Positions 54,169-62,006 of a stretch of DNA of 64,000 nt are shown piece by piece. Position 1 is the stretch's first letter, and every line of letters starts with the position of its first letter. The notes beneath the pieces are model-generated. The model did not search any database. It worked only from the letters and a program-made list of their open reading frames with translations, and was not told the origin of the DNA. A program made the position numbers and the translations under genes. Source of the stretch: Halarchaeum rubridurum (GTDB lineage Archaea; Halobacteriota; Halobacteria; Halobacteriales; Halobacteriaceae); the NCBI RefSeq assembly GCF_014647115.1, contig NZ_BMOO01000005.1, forward strand, positions 62,001 through 126,000. The letters run 5' to 3'.

Positions 54169-54656
54169 GCGTCGCGTCACGGGTCGACTCCGACGGTCAG
54201 CTCGCCCGTCTCCTCCAGATCGGGATCGTGCTGGAGGAGGTCGTGGAGGCGCGTGCGTACGAGCACTACCAGCGCCTCCCGGACGACGAGCGCGACGTGC
54301 GCATCGAGGAACTCCTGCAGGAGGCCCGCGAGGAGTCCGCCGACCACCGTGAACGCCTCGAAGCCATCGTTGATCGACTCGACGAGGACGAGGACGCGGC
54401 GGTCGACATCGCGCCGCTCGTCCGCGAGCAGTACGCCCGGACCGGCCCCGAGGACTTCGACGGCATCCTCTACGACCAACTGAACGGCGAGGAAACCGCG
54501 TACAAGTTCTACGACGACCTCATCGAGGCCATCGAGCGGAGCGAGACGTCGTTCAGTATCGACCGGGAATCGCTGCTCTCGACCCTGCGGGACATCCGCG
54601 AGACGGAGGCCGAGGGCGTCGAGGCAGTCGCCGAACTCATGGAGTCACGCACATGA
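54165..54656 (+). CDS. Ferritin-like/rubrerythrin-type helical protein
   Basis: The 163-residue product starts at GTG 54165, seven nt after GGAGG; a GTG at 54126 would give a longer but less likely protein. The four-helix pattern carries ExxH-type ligands (IVLEEVVEARAYEHYQRL, REESADHRERLEAI, LNGEETAYKFYDDL). Haloarchaea place it between suf genes and a DtxR regulator, so iron storage or supply for Fe-S assembly is likely. The stop overlaps the next mini-ORF (ATGA). Confidence 0.75.
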   Translation: MSVASRVDSDGQLARLLQIGIVLEEVVEARAYEHYQRLPDDERDVRIEELLQEAREESADHRERLEAIVDRLDEDEDAAVDIAPLVREQYARTGPEDFDGILYDQLNGEETAYKFYDDLIEAIERSETSFSIDRESLLSTLRDIRETEAEGVEAVAELMESRT

Positions 54657-54688
54657 TACGCCACACGACGACGGAGGACGCATCGTGA
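54653..54688 (+). CDS. Candidate 11-residue coupling peptide between the ferritin-like and DtxR genes
   Basis: The mini-ORF MIRHTTTEDAS overlaps the previous stop by ATGA and the next start by GTGA, so three frames are chained without a gap. It contains GGAGG before the GTG of the regulator. It may be only a coupling device. Confidence 0.4.
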   Translation: MIRHTTTEDAS

Positions 54689-55125
54689 ACACCGCCGACC
54701 AGTACCTGAAGGCCGTCTTCCTCGTGCAGCAGATCGAGGACGGGCCGGCCTCGACGGGTGCGCTCGCCGACCGCCTCGGCGTCAGCCCCGCCTCCGCCAA
54801 CGAGATGGTCGGGAAACTCGCCGAGAAGGACCTGCTCGTCCACGAGAAGTACAAGGGCGCGACGCTCACGGACGCCGGCGAGGAACGCGCGCGCGACGCG
54901 CTCGCCACGTACTGCGTCCTCGAACGCTTCCTCGCAAACGTCCTCGACGTCGAGGACTACCGGGGCGAGGCCGGCCAACTCGAGGCCGTCATCGACGAGA
55001 CCGTCGCGGACCGCCTCGACATGATCATCGACCGCGAACCCGACTGCCCGGACTGCTTCGACGCCGAGGCCGACGCCTGCTCGCACCTCGTCGAACAGCT
55101 CGGCGAGGTCGGCGCCGGCGACTGA
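54685..55125 (+). CDS. DtxR-family metal-dependent regulator (short form)
   Basis: The product has 146 residues. The N-terminal winged helix is VQQIEDGPASTGALADRLGV, then SPASANEMVGKLAEKDLLVH. A dimerisation/metal domain follows, and a late Cys motif DCPDCFDAEADACSHL. There is no SH3-like domain. It probably senses iron and controls the suf/ferritin-like genes upstream. It starts at GTG with the mini-ORF overlap. Confidence 0.87.
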   Translation: MNTADQYLKAVFLVQQIEDGPASTGALADRLGVSPASANEMVGKLAEKDLLVHEKYKGATLTDAGEERARDALATYCVLERFLANVLDVEDYRGEAGQLEAVIDETVADRLDMIIDREPDCPDCFDAEADACSHLVEQLGEVGAGD

Positions 55126-55207
55126 GCGGCCGGGCGGGATGGGGCGAGGGCCGTTCCGCCACCGAAGAGTAACCCCTTAGTAGCGCACGAGTACAGTATC
55201 CAAGTGC

Positions 55208-55280
55208 AGTCCCGTGGTGTAGCGGCCAATCATCTGGGCCTTTGGAGCCCAGGACGGCGGTTCGAATCCGCCCGGGACTA
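55208..55280 (+). tRNA. tRNA-Gln (TTG)
   Basis: The acceptor arms AGTCCCG and CGGGACT pair fully. The anticodon stem TGGGC/GCCCA holds the loop CTTTGGA with anticodon TTG. The T arm is GGCGG-TTCGAAT-CCGCC and the discriminator is A. CCA is not encoded. In archaea this tRNA is charged through Glu-tRNA(Gln) and GatDE. Confidence 0.95.
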
Positions 55281-55338
55281 TCTTCTCGCGAACGCAGGTG
55301 AGCGAGAGATATCTCCGGCAGATTCGACGCCCAGAGGA

Positions 55339-55378
55339 CGAGGAGATTCGAGTCCTCGCGGTTCGAATCTGCCCGGGA
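55339..55378 (+). repeat. Duplicated tRNA 3' ends (possible att remnant)
   Basis: Positions 55358-55378 repeat the tRNA-Gln T-arm region 55257-55277 with one change in 21 nt. Just before it, CGAGGA-GATTCGA-GTCCTCG resembles a further T arm. No acceptor 5' half or anticodon arm is present. The interval from the tRNA is only about 80 nt. Confidence 0.65.
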
Positions 55379-55472
55379 AATCATATATTTTACATAAATC
55401 AGATGGCGTCGACGACCCGCGCGCGCGACGCGAACCGGGGCGGTTATGGCGTTCCCGTCTCTCCCTCCGGGT

Positions 55473-55601
55473 ATGCATCCGCTTCGCGCCGCGTGGAAAC
55501 TGCTCCGCACCGGGTTCGCTCTCGTCGGCGTCCTCGCAGTCGCGTTCGTCGTCCTCTCCTACGGCTGGAACGGCGAACCGCCCGAGCTCTCCCTGGAGTA
55601 G
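55473..55601 (+). CDS. 42-residue single-span membrane protein
   Basis: The sequence starts MHPLRAAWKLLRTGFALVGV, continues LAVAFVVLSYGWNGEPPELS and ends LE. It has a basic N-terminus, one hydrophobic helix and a short acidic tail, probably outside. A TATA-like GGTTATGG lies about 30 nt upstream. The function is unknown. Confidence 0.6.
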   Translation: MHPLRAAWKLLRTGFALVGVLAVAFVVLSYGWNGEPPELSLE

Positions 55602-55649
55602 ACGCGCCCGAGCGTAACGGTTTAGCGCGCGCCTCGCCTTCTCGTCTCC

Positions 55650-55985
55650 ATGTCCGTCCTCTCCTCGATTCCGGACCGCCCCCTCACGACCACCGAAGTC
55701 GCCGCGTTGAACGACGCCGACGCCTTCGACCTCGTCGTCCCCGTCGAGCGCGAGGAGGCCGTGCGCGCCGACGACAACGAGCCCGTTGTCGTCACGGAGT
55801 CGCTCGTGCTCGCCGCCGCCGACTGGGTGAAGGGCGTCGTCCACGAGGACGACGGCTGGCGCGTCGTCGAGAGCGTCGCGGTCGAGGGCGACGACCGCAC
55901 GGAGGCGATGCTGACCTGCGAGGCCGCCGTCGAGGACGCGCTCAAGCCCGGCGTGCGAGTCGAGACCGACGCGACGGACGCCTGA
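55650..55985 (+). CDS. Haloarchaeal protein of unknown function
   Basis: The product has 111 residues (MSVLSSIPDRPLTTTEVAAL then NDADAFDLVVPVEREEAVRA). The beta-alpha composition and the central TESLVLAAADWVKGVVHEDD suggest one folded domain. It has no known motif. It has its own start 48 nt after the small membrane gene. Confidence 0.75.
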   Translation: MSVLSSIPDRPLTTTEVAALNDADAFDLVVPVEREEAVRADDNEPVVVTESLVLAAADWVKGVVHEDDGWRVVESVAVEGDDRTEAMLTCEAAVEDALKPGVRVETDATDA

Positions 55986-56093
55986 GACCGGCCGCGCGGG
56001 GGCGTCGACCCCTGCAAAAGGCTAAAGAGCGAAACAGGCGTCTATCGACGTAACAATGACAACGCGACACGACCCCCCGCCGGAGGTGAGGCG

Positions 56094-56840
56094 ATGGGTG
56101 TCGAGATAAAGGAGTCCGCGCTCACCGCCGACGAACTCGCGTCGATGGAGGCCTTCGTCTACGACTACCTCAGCGCGAGCGTCGAGAACGAGGAGGACGG
56201 CGGCCGGATGCGCTGGTACCCGTGGCACTCCGCTGAGTACCGCTTCAACCACATCTGCAACGTCCGCGAGCTGGCGAGCACCATCGCGGAGCGCGAGGGC
56301 GCGGACGTCGACGTCGTGCGCGTCGCCGCGCTCTTCCACGACATCGCCAAACTCGACGCCGAGCAAGAGGTCCACGCCGAGGAGGGCGCGCGCGTCGCCC
56401 GCCAGTACCTCGAAACGCACGGCGACTATCCGCCGTCGTTCGTCGACCGCGTCTGTCGCGCCGTCGCCTCGCACTCGGAGACGGGCGACCTCGACTCGCT
56501 CGACCTGGAGAGTCGCTGTCTCGTTGAGGCGGACATGCTCGATAAGGTCGGCGCGAACGGCATCGCGTTGATGCTCCTCCGGATGGGCTACGAGGCGCGC
56601 ACGCACATGGACGCGGCGGAGATGGTGACGCGCGTCCTCGAACGCGGCGAGGAAGCCCGGAGACGCGTCCACAGCGACGCCGCGGAGTCGATTGCCCACC
56701 AGCGGCTGAAGCGCGTCCGATGGTTCCGGGAGTGGTTGGACGCCGAGGTCCCGCGGATGGACCCCGAACAGGAGCGCGAACGCGAGCACGAGCGGGACCG
56801 GGAGTCGGATTCGGAATCCGACTCGAAGCCGGAGCGTTAG
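56094..56840 (+). CDS. HD-domain phosphohydrolase
   Basis: The 248-residue product carries the metal motif H...HD...D: FNHICNVRELA, VAALFHDIAK, VASHSETGD and VEADMLDKVGANG. It probably hydrolyses a nucleotide or cyclic nucleotide. The start follows GGAGGTG by 5 nt. A mini-ORF (MTTRHDPPPEVRRWVSR, 56056-56109) overlaps it. The last residues RESDSESDSKPER are encoded by a 10+3+10 hairpin. Confidence 0.85.
   Translation: MGVEIKESALTADELASMEAFVYDYLSASVENEEDGGRMRWYPWHSAEYRFNHICNVRELASTIAEREGADVDVVRVAALFHDIAKLDAEQEVHAEEGARVARQYLETHGDYPPSFVDRVCRAVASHSETGDLDSLDLESRCLVEADMLDKVGANGIALMLLRMGYEARTHMDAAEMVTRVLERGEEARRRVHSDAAESIAHQRLKRVRWFREWLDAEVPRMDPEQEREREHERDRESDSESDSKPER
56802..56824. repeat. 10+3+10 hairpin in the 3' end of the HD gene
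   Basis: GAGTCGGATT-CGG-AATCCGACTC is perfect and ends 16 nt before the stop. The shape is that of the hairpins in dnaK and tnpA, here single. Confidence 0.7.
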
Positions 56841-57457
56841 ACGGCGTCGAGCAGGAACCACACGCCGAAGACGCAGAGCACGACGGCGCTCCCGTAGCCG
56901 ACGACGCGTTCGAGCGTGTCGACGGCGTCACCCGCGACGCGCAGTAGTGCCGGAAAGCCCGCGATCCAGACGAGGATGCCGCAGAAGAACCCGCCCACGG
57001 TGAGCGCGCCGTTCGTCGCGCCGAAGGTGTGGCCGAAGGCGGTGACGGTCCCGGGGTCGAGGAGCGCGACGCCGGCGGTCAGCCACCAGATTATCTGCAT
57101 CGGGTTCGTGAGCGCCGCGAGGAACGTCTTGCGAAAGCCCGCGCTCGCCTCGGTCTCCGCGGCACCCTCGCGCGCACTCTTCGCCGCCCCGTACGCGAAG
57201 TAGCAGAGAAGGAGGCCGCCGACGGCCTTCATCGCCGCCTGGAGCGTCGGCGCGTGTCTGATGAAGGCGACGACGCCGGCGTACGCGAGGACGAAGAAGC
57301 AGGCGTCTGCGGTCATCGCGCCGAGGCCGGCGCGGAACCCCGAGCGCCACCCGCGGGCGACCGACTCCTGCGCGATGAGGGCGTTCATCGGACCGGGTGG
57401 CGCGGCCAGCGAGAGGCCGAGCGCCACCCCGGCGACGAGTGACACGAGGCCGGACAT
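56837..57457 (-). CDS. LysE-family exporter
   Basis: The 206-residue product has six hydrophobic segments, the family start SLVAGVALGLSLAAPPGPMNALI and the later LTNPMQIIWWLTAGVALL. It exports amino acids or related small molecules. The stop overlaps the convergent HD gene by 4 nt. Confidence 0.88.
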   Translation of the reverse strand: MSGLVSLVAGVALGLSLAAPPGPMNALIAQESVARGWRSGFRAGLGAMTADACFFVLAYAGVVAFIRHAPTLQAAMKAVGGLLLCYFAYGAAKSAREGAAETEASAGFRKTFLAALTNPMQIIWWLTAGVALLDPGTVTAFGHTFGATNGALTVGGFFCGILVWIAGFPALLRVAGDAVDTLERVVGYGSAVVLCVFGVWFLLDAV

Positions 57458-57529
57458 ACGGTGTACGGGGACGCGCCGCGCGAAAAAACCGTCGGAGGGC
57501 GCCGGGATGTACCGTCGTGCTTCCTGCTG

Positions 57530-58201
57530 TTACGCCGCCGCTTCGGCTCCGGGTTCGACGCGGATGCTCGCGGCGATGGACGTCGGGAGGTGGACGTCGT
57601 CGCCGTCGACGCGGACTCGCACCATGTCGATGGGGGTGACCTCGACGACGTCGAGCTCCGCGCCGGGTTCGATGCCGCGCTCGGCGAGGTAGGTGAGGTG
57701 GTCGTCGTCGCGGTCGCTGACGCGCGCGACGGTGACAGTGTCGCCCTCCGCGACGTCGGCGAGCGCCGCGGTGTCGTCGTCGGCGAGCGGCGCGAGTTCG
57801 GCGGTGGGAATCGGGTCGCCGTGCGGGTCGACCGCGGGTTCGCCGAGCGCGTCGGCGACGCGACGCTCGAACGCCTCGCTGATGTGGTGTTCGAGCGCGT
57901 CGGCCTCCTCGTGGACCTCACTCCAGTCGTAGTCGAGGTGCTCCGCGAGGTAGGATTCGAGGAGCCGGTGGTGGCGCAGCACTTCGAGGGCGACCGTCTC
58001 CCCCTCCGCGCTGAGCTCGACGCCCTTGTACTTCTCGCGGACGATGAGGTCGCGCTCGTCGAGTTTCTCCACCATGCTCGTCACCGTGGGCGGCGTCACG
58101 CCGAGGTACTCCGCGAGGTCGGACGTGCGGACCGGGGGCTCCTCTTCGCGCTGGAGGACGTATATCGCCTTCAGATAGTCTTCCATCACGTCGCTCAGCA
58201 T
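57530..58201 (-). CDS. DtxR-family metal-dependent regulator with FeoA domain
   Basis: The 223-residue product starts MLSDVMEDYLKAIYVLQREE, with the HTH RTSDLAEYLGVTPPTVTSMV. The metal/dimer domain has VALEVLRHHRLLESYLAEHL and ALEHHISEAFERRVADAL, and the C-terminal SH3/FeoA domain holds RGIEPGAELDVVEVTPI. It is the long, SirR/Idr-like form and probably senses Fe or Mn. An ATG is chosen over the preceding GTG. Confidence 0.9.
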   Translation of the reverse strand: MLSDVMEDYLKAIYVLQREEEPPVRTSDLAEYLGVTPPTVTSMVEKLDERDLIVREKYKGVELSAEGETVALEVLRHHRLLESYLAEHLDYDWSEVHEEADALEHHISEAFERRVADALGEPAVDPHGDPIPTAELAPLADDDTAALADVAEGDTVTVARVSDRDDDHLTYLAERGIEPGAELDVVEVTPIDMVRVRVDGDDVHLPTSIAASIRVEPGAEAAA

Positions 58202-58252
58202 CACTGGGCCGAGGTAGACGCGTCTCAGACTTAGGGCTGCCGTCCGCGAGCG

Positions 58253-59446
58253 CTAGATGCCCTTGCTCATCAGGTGCGAGCGCAGGACGTCGTCGTCCTT
58301 GCTGCCCGCGCCCGCGTTGACGAGGACGAGCGTGTCGTCGGCGTCGAGGTCGCCGCGCTCGGCGAGCGCGTAGGCGGCCGCGACCGCCGTCCCGCTCGAC
58401 GCCGAGAGTTCGAGGCCGGCGGTTTCCGCGAGCGACGTCGCCCCCTCCAGCGTCTCGGGGTCGGGTGCCGCGACGGCACCGCCGTCGGTCTCCCGGATGG
58501 CGTCGAGCGCGAGAGTCCCGCCCGCCGGGTCGGGTATCTCGATGCGGCCGCATATCGTGTCCGGCGACTCCCACGGTTCGTGCGTCTCCCGGCCTTCCTC
58601 GAACGCGCGGACGATCGGCGCACACCCCTCGGCCTGCGCCGCGTAGAGCTTCGGGACTCCGTCCGCGAGCCCAAGCGCGTCGAGTTCGCGCGCGGCCTTG
58701 TGGAACGCGTGGAGGCCGGCGCCGCGGCCCGTCGGATGTATCACGCGGTCCGGCGTCTCCCAGTCGAGCGCCTCGACGGTCTCGACGTACGCCGTCTTCA
58801 GCCCCTCGTGGGCGTACGGCGTCGAGAGCGCCTGCACGGGGTGCCAGTCGTCGCGGTCGGCGACCGCGTCCGCGAACGCCGACGCCGCGGCGTCGATCCG
58901 CCCCTCGACGACCGACATGTCGCCCCCGTGGACGTTCACCATCGCCTTGTTCGTGAAGGCCGCCCGCGAGGGGACGAACGTGTGGCTGTCGAGGCCGGCG
59001 CGGGCGGCGTACGCCGCCGCGGACTGCCCGTCGTCGCCCGTGGAGGCCAGCGCCACGTCGCTCGCGCCGGCGCGTTTCGCCGCCGTCACCGCCACCGACT
59101 GCCCGCGGTCGTCTATCGCTCCCGTCGGGTTCCGCCCCTCGTCCTTCACGTAGACGGCTTCGACGCCGAACTCCTCGGCCAGCGACGGCACCGGCACGAG
59201 CGGCGTTCCGCCCTCGCGGGTCGTCACCGCCGCCTCGGGCGCGAACGGGAGGAGTTCGTGATAGCGCCACTGCGAGCGGGTCGTCCGGGCCGCGACCGTC
59301 TCCGGGGTGAGGTCGAGTCCGTCGAGGTCGTACGTCGCGTCGAGTACGCCCCCGCAGGACGGACAGCGTCCCGACACCTCGGCGGCGTCGAACGTCGCGT
59401 CGCAGGCCGTACACCGCACGCCCGTGAACGCCGGGTTCGTCTCCAT
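58253..59446 (-). CDS. Threonine-synthase-like protein lacking the PLP lysine
   Basis: The 397-residue product has an N-terminal zinc ribbon CTAC...CPSCGG, REGGTPLVPVPSLAEEFGVE, and then EGRNPTGAIDDRGQSVAV. In threonine synthase this block reads NPTGSFKDRG, with the Lys forming the Schiff base. Here the Lys is Asp112. The phosphate-loop and late motifs (ALASTGDDGQSAAAYAARAG, LSASSGTAVAAAYAL) remain. It is either a non-canonical PLP enzyme or a non-catalytic homologue, so threonine synthesis is doubtful. Confidence 0.8.
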   Translation of the reverse strand: METNPAFTGVRCTACDATFDAAEVSGRCPSCGGVLDATYDLDGLDLTPETVAARTTRSQWRYHELLPFAPEAAVTTREGGTPLVPVPSLAEEFGVEAVYVKDEGRNPTGAIDDRGQSVAVTAAKRAGASDVALASTGDDGQSAAAYAARAGLDSHTFVPSRAAFTNKAMVNVHGGDMSVVEGRIDAAASAFADAVADRDDWHPVQALSTPYAHEGLKTAYVETVEALDWETPDRVIHPTGRGAGLHAFHKAARELDALGLADGVPKLYAAQAEGCAPIVRAFEEGRETHEPWESPDTICGRIEIPDPAGGTLALDAIRETDGGAVAAPDPETLEGATSLAETAGLELSASSGTAVAAAYALAERGDLDADDTLVLVNAGAGSKDDDVLRSHLMSKGI

Positions 59447-59530
59447 GCCCGAGACGTGGACGACGCGCGAGGTAAGCCCTGCCCTTCTCGCATCGGTGGC
59501 TCTTTGACGTTCAGCGCCGACGTGCCGCGT

Positions 59531-60313
59531 ATGACCGACGTCCTCGCGGACAAACGGACCGCGACGCGCTTCCGCGTGCTCGTCGAAATCGCGGACCGCC
59601 AACCGGCCGTCAGTCAGGGGGAGATCGCGGACGCCGTCGGCGTCACCACGCAGGCCGTCAGCGAGTACATCCGCGACCTCGTCGACGACGGCCTCGTCGA
59701 GAAGGAGGGGCGCTCGCGCTACCGCGTCACGAAGGAGGGCGTCGACTGGCTCCTCCGGACCGCCGACGACGTCCGGCGCTACGCGGACCGCGTCACCGAG
59801 GACGTCCTCGGGAGCGTCCACGAGGACGCCGCCATCGCGCTCGACGCCGTCGAGGCCGGCGACGCCGTCACGCTCACGATGCGCGACGGCCTGCTCCACG
59901 CCGACCCCGAGGGCGACGGTTCGGCCTCGGGCGTCGCCACGACCGACGCCGCGGCCGGCGAGGACGTCGGCGTCACTGGCTTCGAGGGCATCATCGACCT
60001 CGAACCCGGGCGCGTCACCGTCTATCAGCTCCCGCCCGTCCGCACCGGCGGGAGCGACGCCGTCGACCTCGACGCGCTCCGCGACGCCGTCGCCGACGCC
60101 GACCTCGTCCTCGCGGCCGGTGTCGAGGCCGTCGTCGCCCTCCGGAAGCTCGACCGACCCCCCGCGGTCACGTTCGCCGTCGGCGAAGTCGCCGCCGAGG
60201 CCACCGGCCGCGGCCTCGACGTCGTCGTCGTCGCCACCGGTGACACCGTCGGGCGCGTCACCGACCCGCTGCGCGACGCCGACGTCCGCTACGAGGTCGC
60301 TGACATCACCTAA
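59531..60313 (+). CDS. Haloarchaeal winged-helix regulator
   Basis: The 260-residue product has a winged helix (RQPAVSQGEIADAVGVTTQA then VSEYIRDLVDDGLVEKE). A second domain has repeated small hydrophobic strands (VTGFEGIIDLEPGRVTVYQL, LVLAAGVEAVVALRKLD, GLDVVVVATGDTVGRV), perhaps ligand-binding. It is divergent from the threonine-synthase-like gene by 84 nt. The target is unknown. Confidence 0.8.
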   Translation: MTDVLADKRTATRFRVLVEIADRQPAVSQGEIADAVGVTTQAVSEYIRDLVDDGLVEKEGRSRYRVTKEGVDWLLRTADDVRRYADRVTEDVLGSVHEDAAIALDAVEAGDAVTLTMRDGLLHADPEGDGSASGVATTDAAAGEDVGVTGFEGIIDLEPGRVTVYQLPPVRTGGSDAVDLDALRDAVADADLVLAAGVEAVVALRKLDRPPAVTFAVGEVAAEATGRGLDVVVVATGDTVGRVTDPLRDADVRYEVADIT

Positions 60314-60355
60314 CGCGGGCGCAATACGGAACCCCGCCGACCCCGTAGTTCCGCC

Positions 60356-61327
60356 GTGCTCACCGACACGCCCGGCATCCACCACGTCACCGGACTCGCG
60401 GGCGACGCCCAGGCGAACCTCGACTTCTACACCGAGGTCCTCGGATTGCGACTCGTCCGGCGCACCGTCAACCTCGAGGACGTCCTCCAGTACCACCTCA
60501 TCTACGGGAACACCGATGGGTCCCCCGGTACCGTCTACACGAGCTTCCCCGCCCGCGACGCCGAAGACGGGCGCGTCGGCCCGCCACAGCCCGCGAGCGT
60601 CGCGTTCGCCATCCCCACCGGCTCGCTCGACGACTGGCGCGCACGCCTCGACGCCCACGGCGTCGCCCACGAGACGGACTCCCGGTTCGGGGCGGACGCC
60701 GAGTACGCGGACGGCGCGGGCGGCGACGCGCCGCGGGCCGAGACCGCACTTTGCTTCACCGACCCGGACGGCACCCGCCTCGAACTCGTCGCGGCCGACC
60801 AGCCCGTCGAGCCGTGGACGAGTCGCGTCCCCGACGCGATGGCGATTCGGGGCGTCTTCGGGGTCTCCGTCCTCTCCGTCGACCCGTACGCGACCGCGAG
60901 CGTCCTCGACACGCTCGGCTACGACCTGCTCACCCAGGACGGCGAGCGGGTTCGCTACCGCGCGTCCGGCGACGTCGGGGCCGTGGTCGACATCCTCGAA
61001 CGCGACGTCCCGTTCGGCCGCGAGGGCGCGGGCGTCCTCCACCACGTCGCCGTCCGCGTCGCCGACGAGGCCGACCTCCACGAGTGGCGCGACCTCTTCG
61101 CCGAGCGCGACCTCCGCGTCTCCCGGGTGAAGGACCGCCACGTCTTCCACTCGCTCTACGTCCGCGACTCCGGCGGAATCCTCTTCGAACTCGCCACCGA
61201 CGGTCCCGGCGTCGGCGTCGGCCAGGACCCCGACGCGCTCGGCGAGGCCCTCGTTCTCCCGGGGCGCTACGCGGAGGACCGCGACCTCGTCGAGTCCCAA
61301 CTCCCCGCGCTCGACGACGACCCGTGA
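60356..61327 (+). CDS. Ring-cleaving dioxygenase-type VOC protein (MhqO-like)
   Basis: The product has 323 residues from GTG. It has two VOC repeats with metal ligands: IHHVTGLAGDAQANLDFYTE, FTDPDGTRLELVA, LHHVAVRVADEADL and ILFELATDGPG. MhqO-like enzymes open quinone or catechol rings. The stop overlaps the start of the esterase remnant (GTGA), the same gene pair as in bacterial quinone-resistance operons (mhqO with mhqD). Confidence 0.88.
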   Translation: MLTDTPGIHHVTGLAGDAQANLDFYTEVLGLRLVRRTVNLEDVLQYHLIYGNTDGSPGTVYTSFPARDAEDGRVGPPQPASVAFAIPTGSLDDWRARLDAHGVAHETDSRFGADAEYADGAGGDAPRAETALCFTDPDGTRLELVAADQPVEPWTSRVPDAMAIRGVFGVSVLSVDPYATASVLDTLGYDLLTQDGERVRYRASGDVGAVVDILERDVPFGREGAGVLHHVAVRVADEADLHEWRDLFAERDLRVSRVKDRHVFHSLYVRDSGGILFELATDGPGVGVGQDPDALGEALVLPGRYAEDRDLVESQLPALDDDP

Positions 61328-62003
61328 GCGAGCGCTTCCTCCCGACGAGCGACGACGACCCACACCGCGACCAGCCGCTCGTCACGGGCGGCGCGCCCCT
61401 CCGCGCCGCGACGTCGCCGTCGTCCTCCTCCACGGCCGCGGCGAGTCCGCGAAGAGTATCACGCGCGTCGCCGAGGCGTTCTACCGCCACGGCGTCGCCT
61501 TCCTCGCCCCGCAAGCCGCACGCTACACGTGGTACCCGCACCGCTTCGACGCGCCCCGCGAGGCGAACGAGCCGTGGCTCACCTCGGCCGTCGCGGCGGT
61601 CGAACGCGCCGTCGACACCGCCGTCGACGCCGGCCTCGACCGCGAGAAAGTCGTCCTCTTCGGCTTCAGCCAGGGGGCCTGTCTCGTCGCCGACGCGCTC
61701 CGCCGCCGGCCGCGACGCTACGGCGGCGCGTTCGTCCTCGCGGGTGCGCTCCCGGGCGACGACGGGAGCGACGCCGCCGGTCCCCCGGCGGCGAGCGGCG
61801 ACCTCGACGGGACGCCGGTCTACTGCGGCGTCGGTACCGACGACCCGGAAATCGACGCTCCGGCCGTGGAACGGACCGGCGACGCGCTCGCGGCGCTCGG
61901 CGGTGACGTCACCGTCGAGACGTTCCCGGGCGCGCGCCACGCGCTCACCGACGGCGAGGTAGCCGCCGTCGAGTCGCGGCTCGCGGCGCTACTGGACGGG
62001 TGA
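61324..62003 (+). pseudogene. Frameshifted phospholipase/carboxylesterase (MhqD-like)
   Basis: The start SERFLPTSDDDPHRDQPLVT is in one frame. From about 61410 the family sequence continues in another frame: DVAVVLLHGRGESAKSITRV, LFGFSQGACLVADAL with the nucleophile Ser, and VETFPGARHALTD with the His. One lost base near GCGCCGCGACGTC would explain it. The rest is intact up to 62003. A recent mutation or an assembly error are both possible. Confidence 0.8.
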
Positions 62004-62006
62004 GAA

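Noticed and set aside
55330-55380. Second complete tRNA gene
   Set aside because: Only T-arm-like parts are present; there is no matching acceptor 5' half or anticodon arm.
55298-55472. Longer coding frame starting near the tRNA repeat
   Set aside because: It is Arg/Pro-rich, crosses the tRNA-like repeat and lacks any domain; the 42-residue membrane protein in another frame is more credible.
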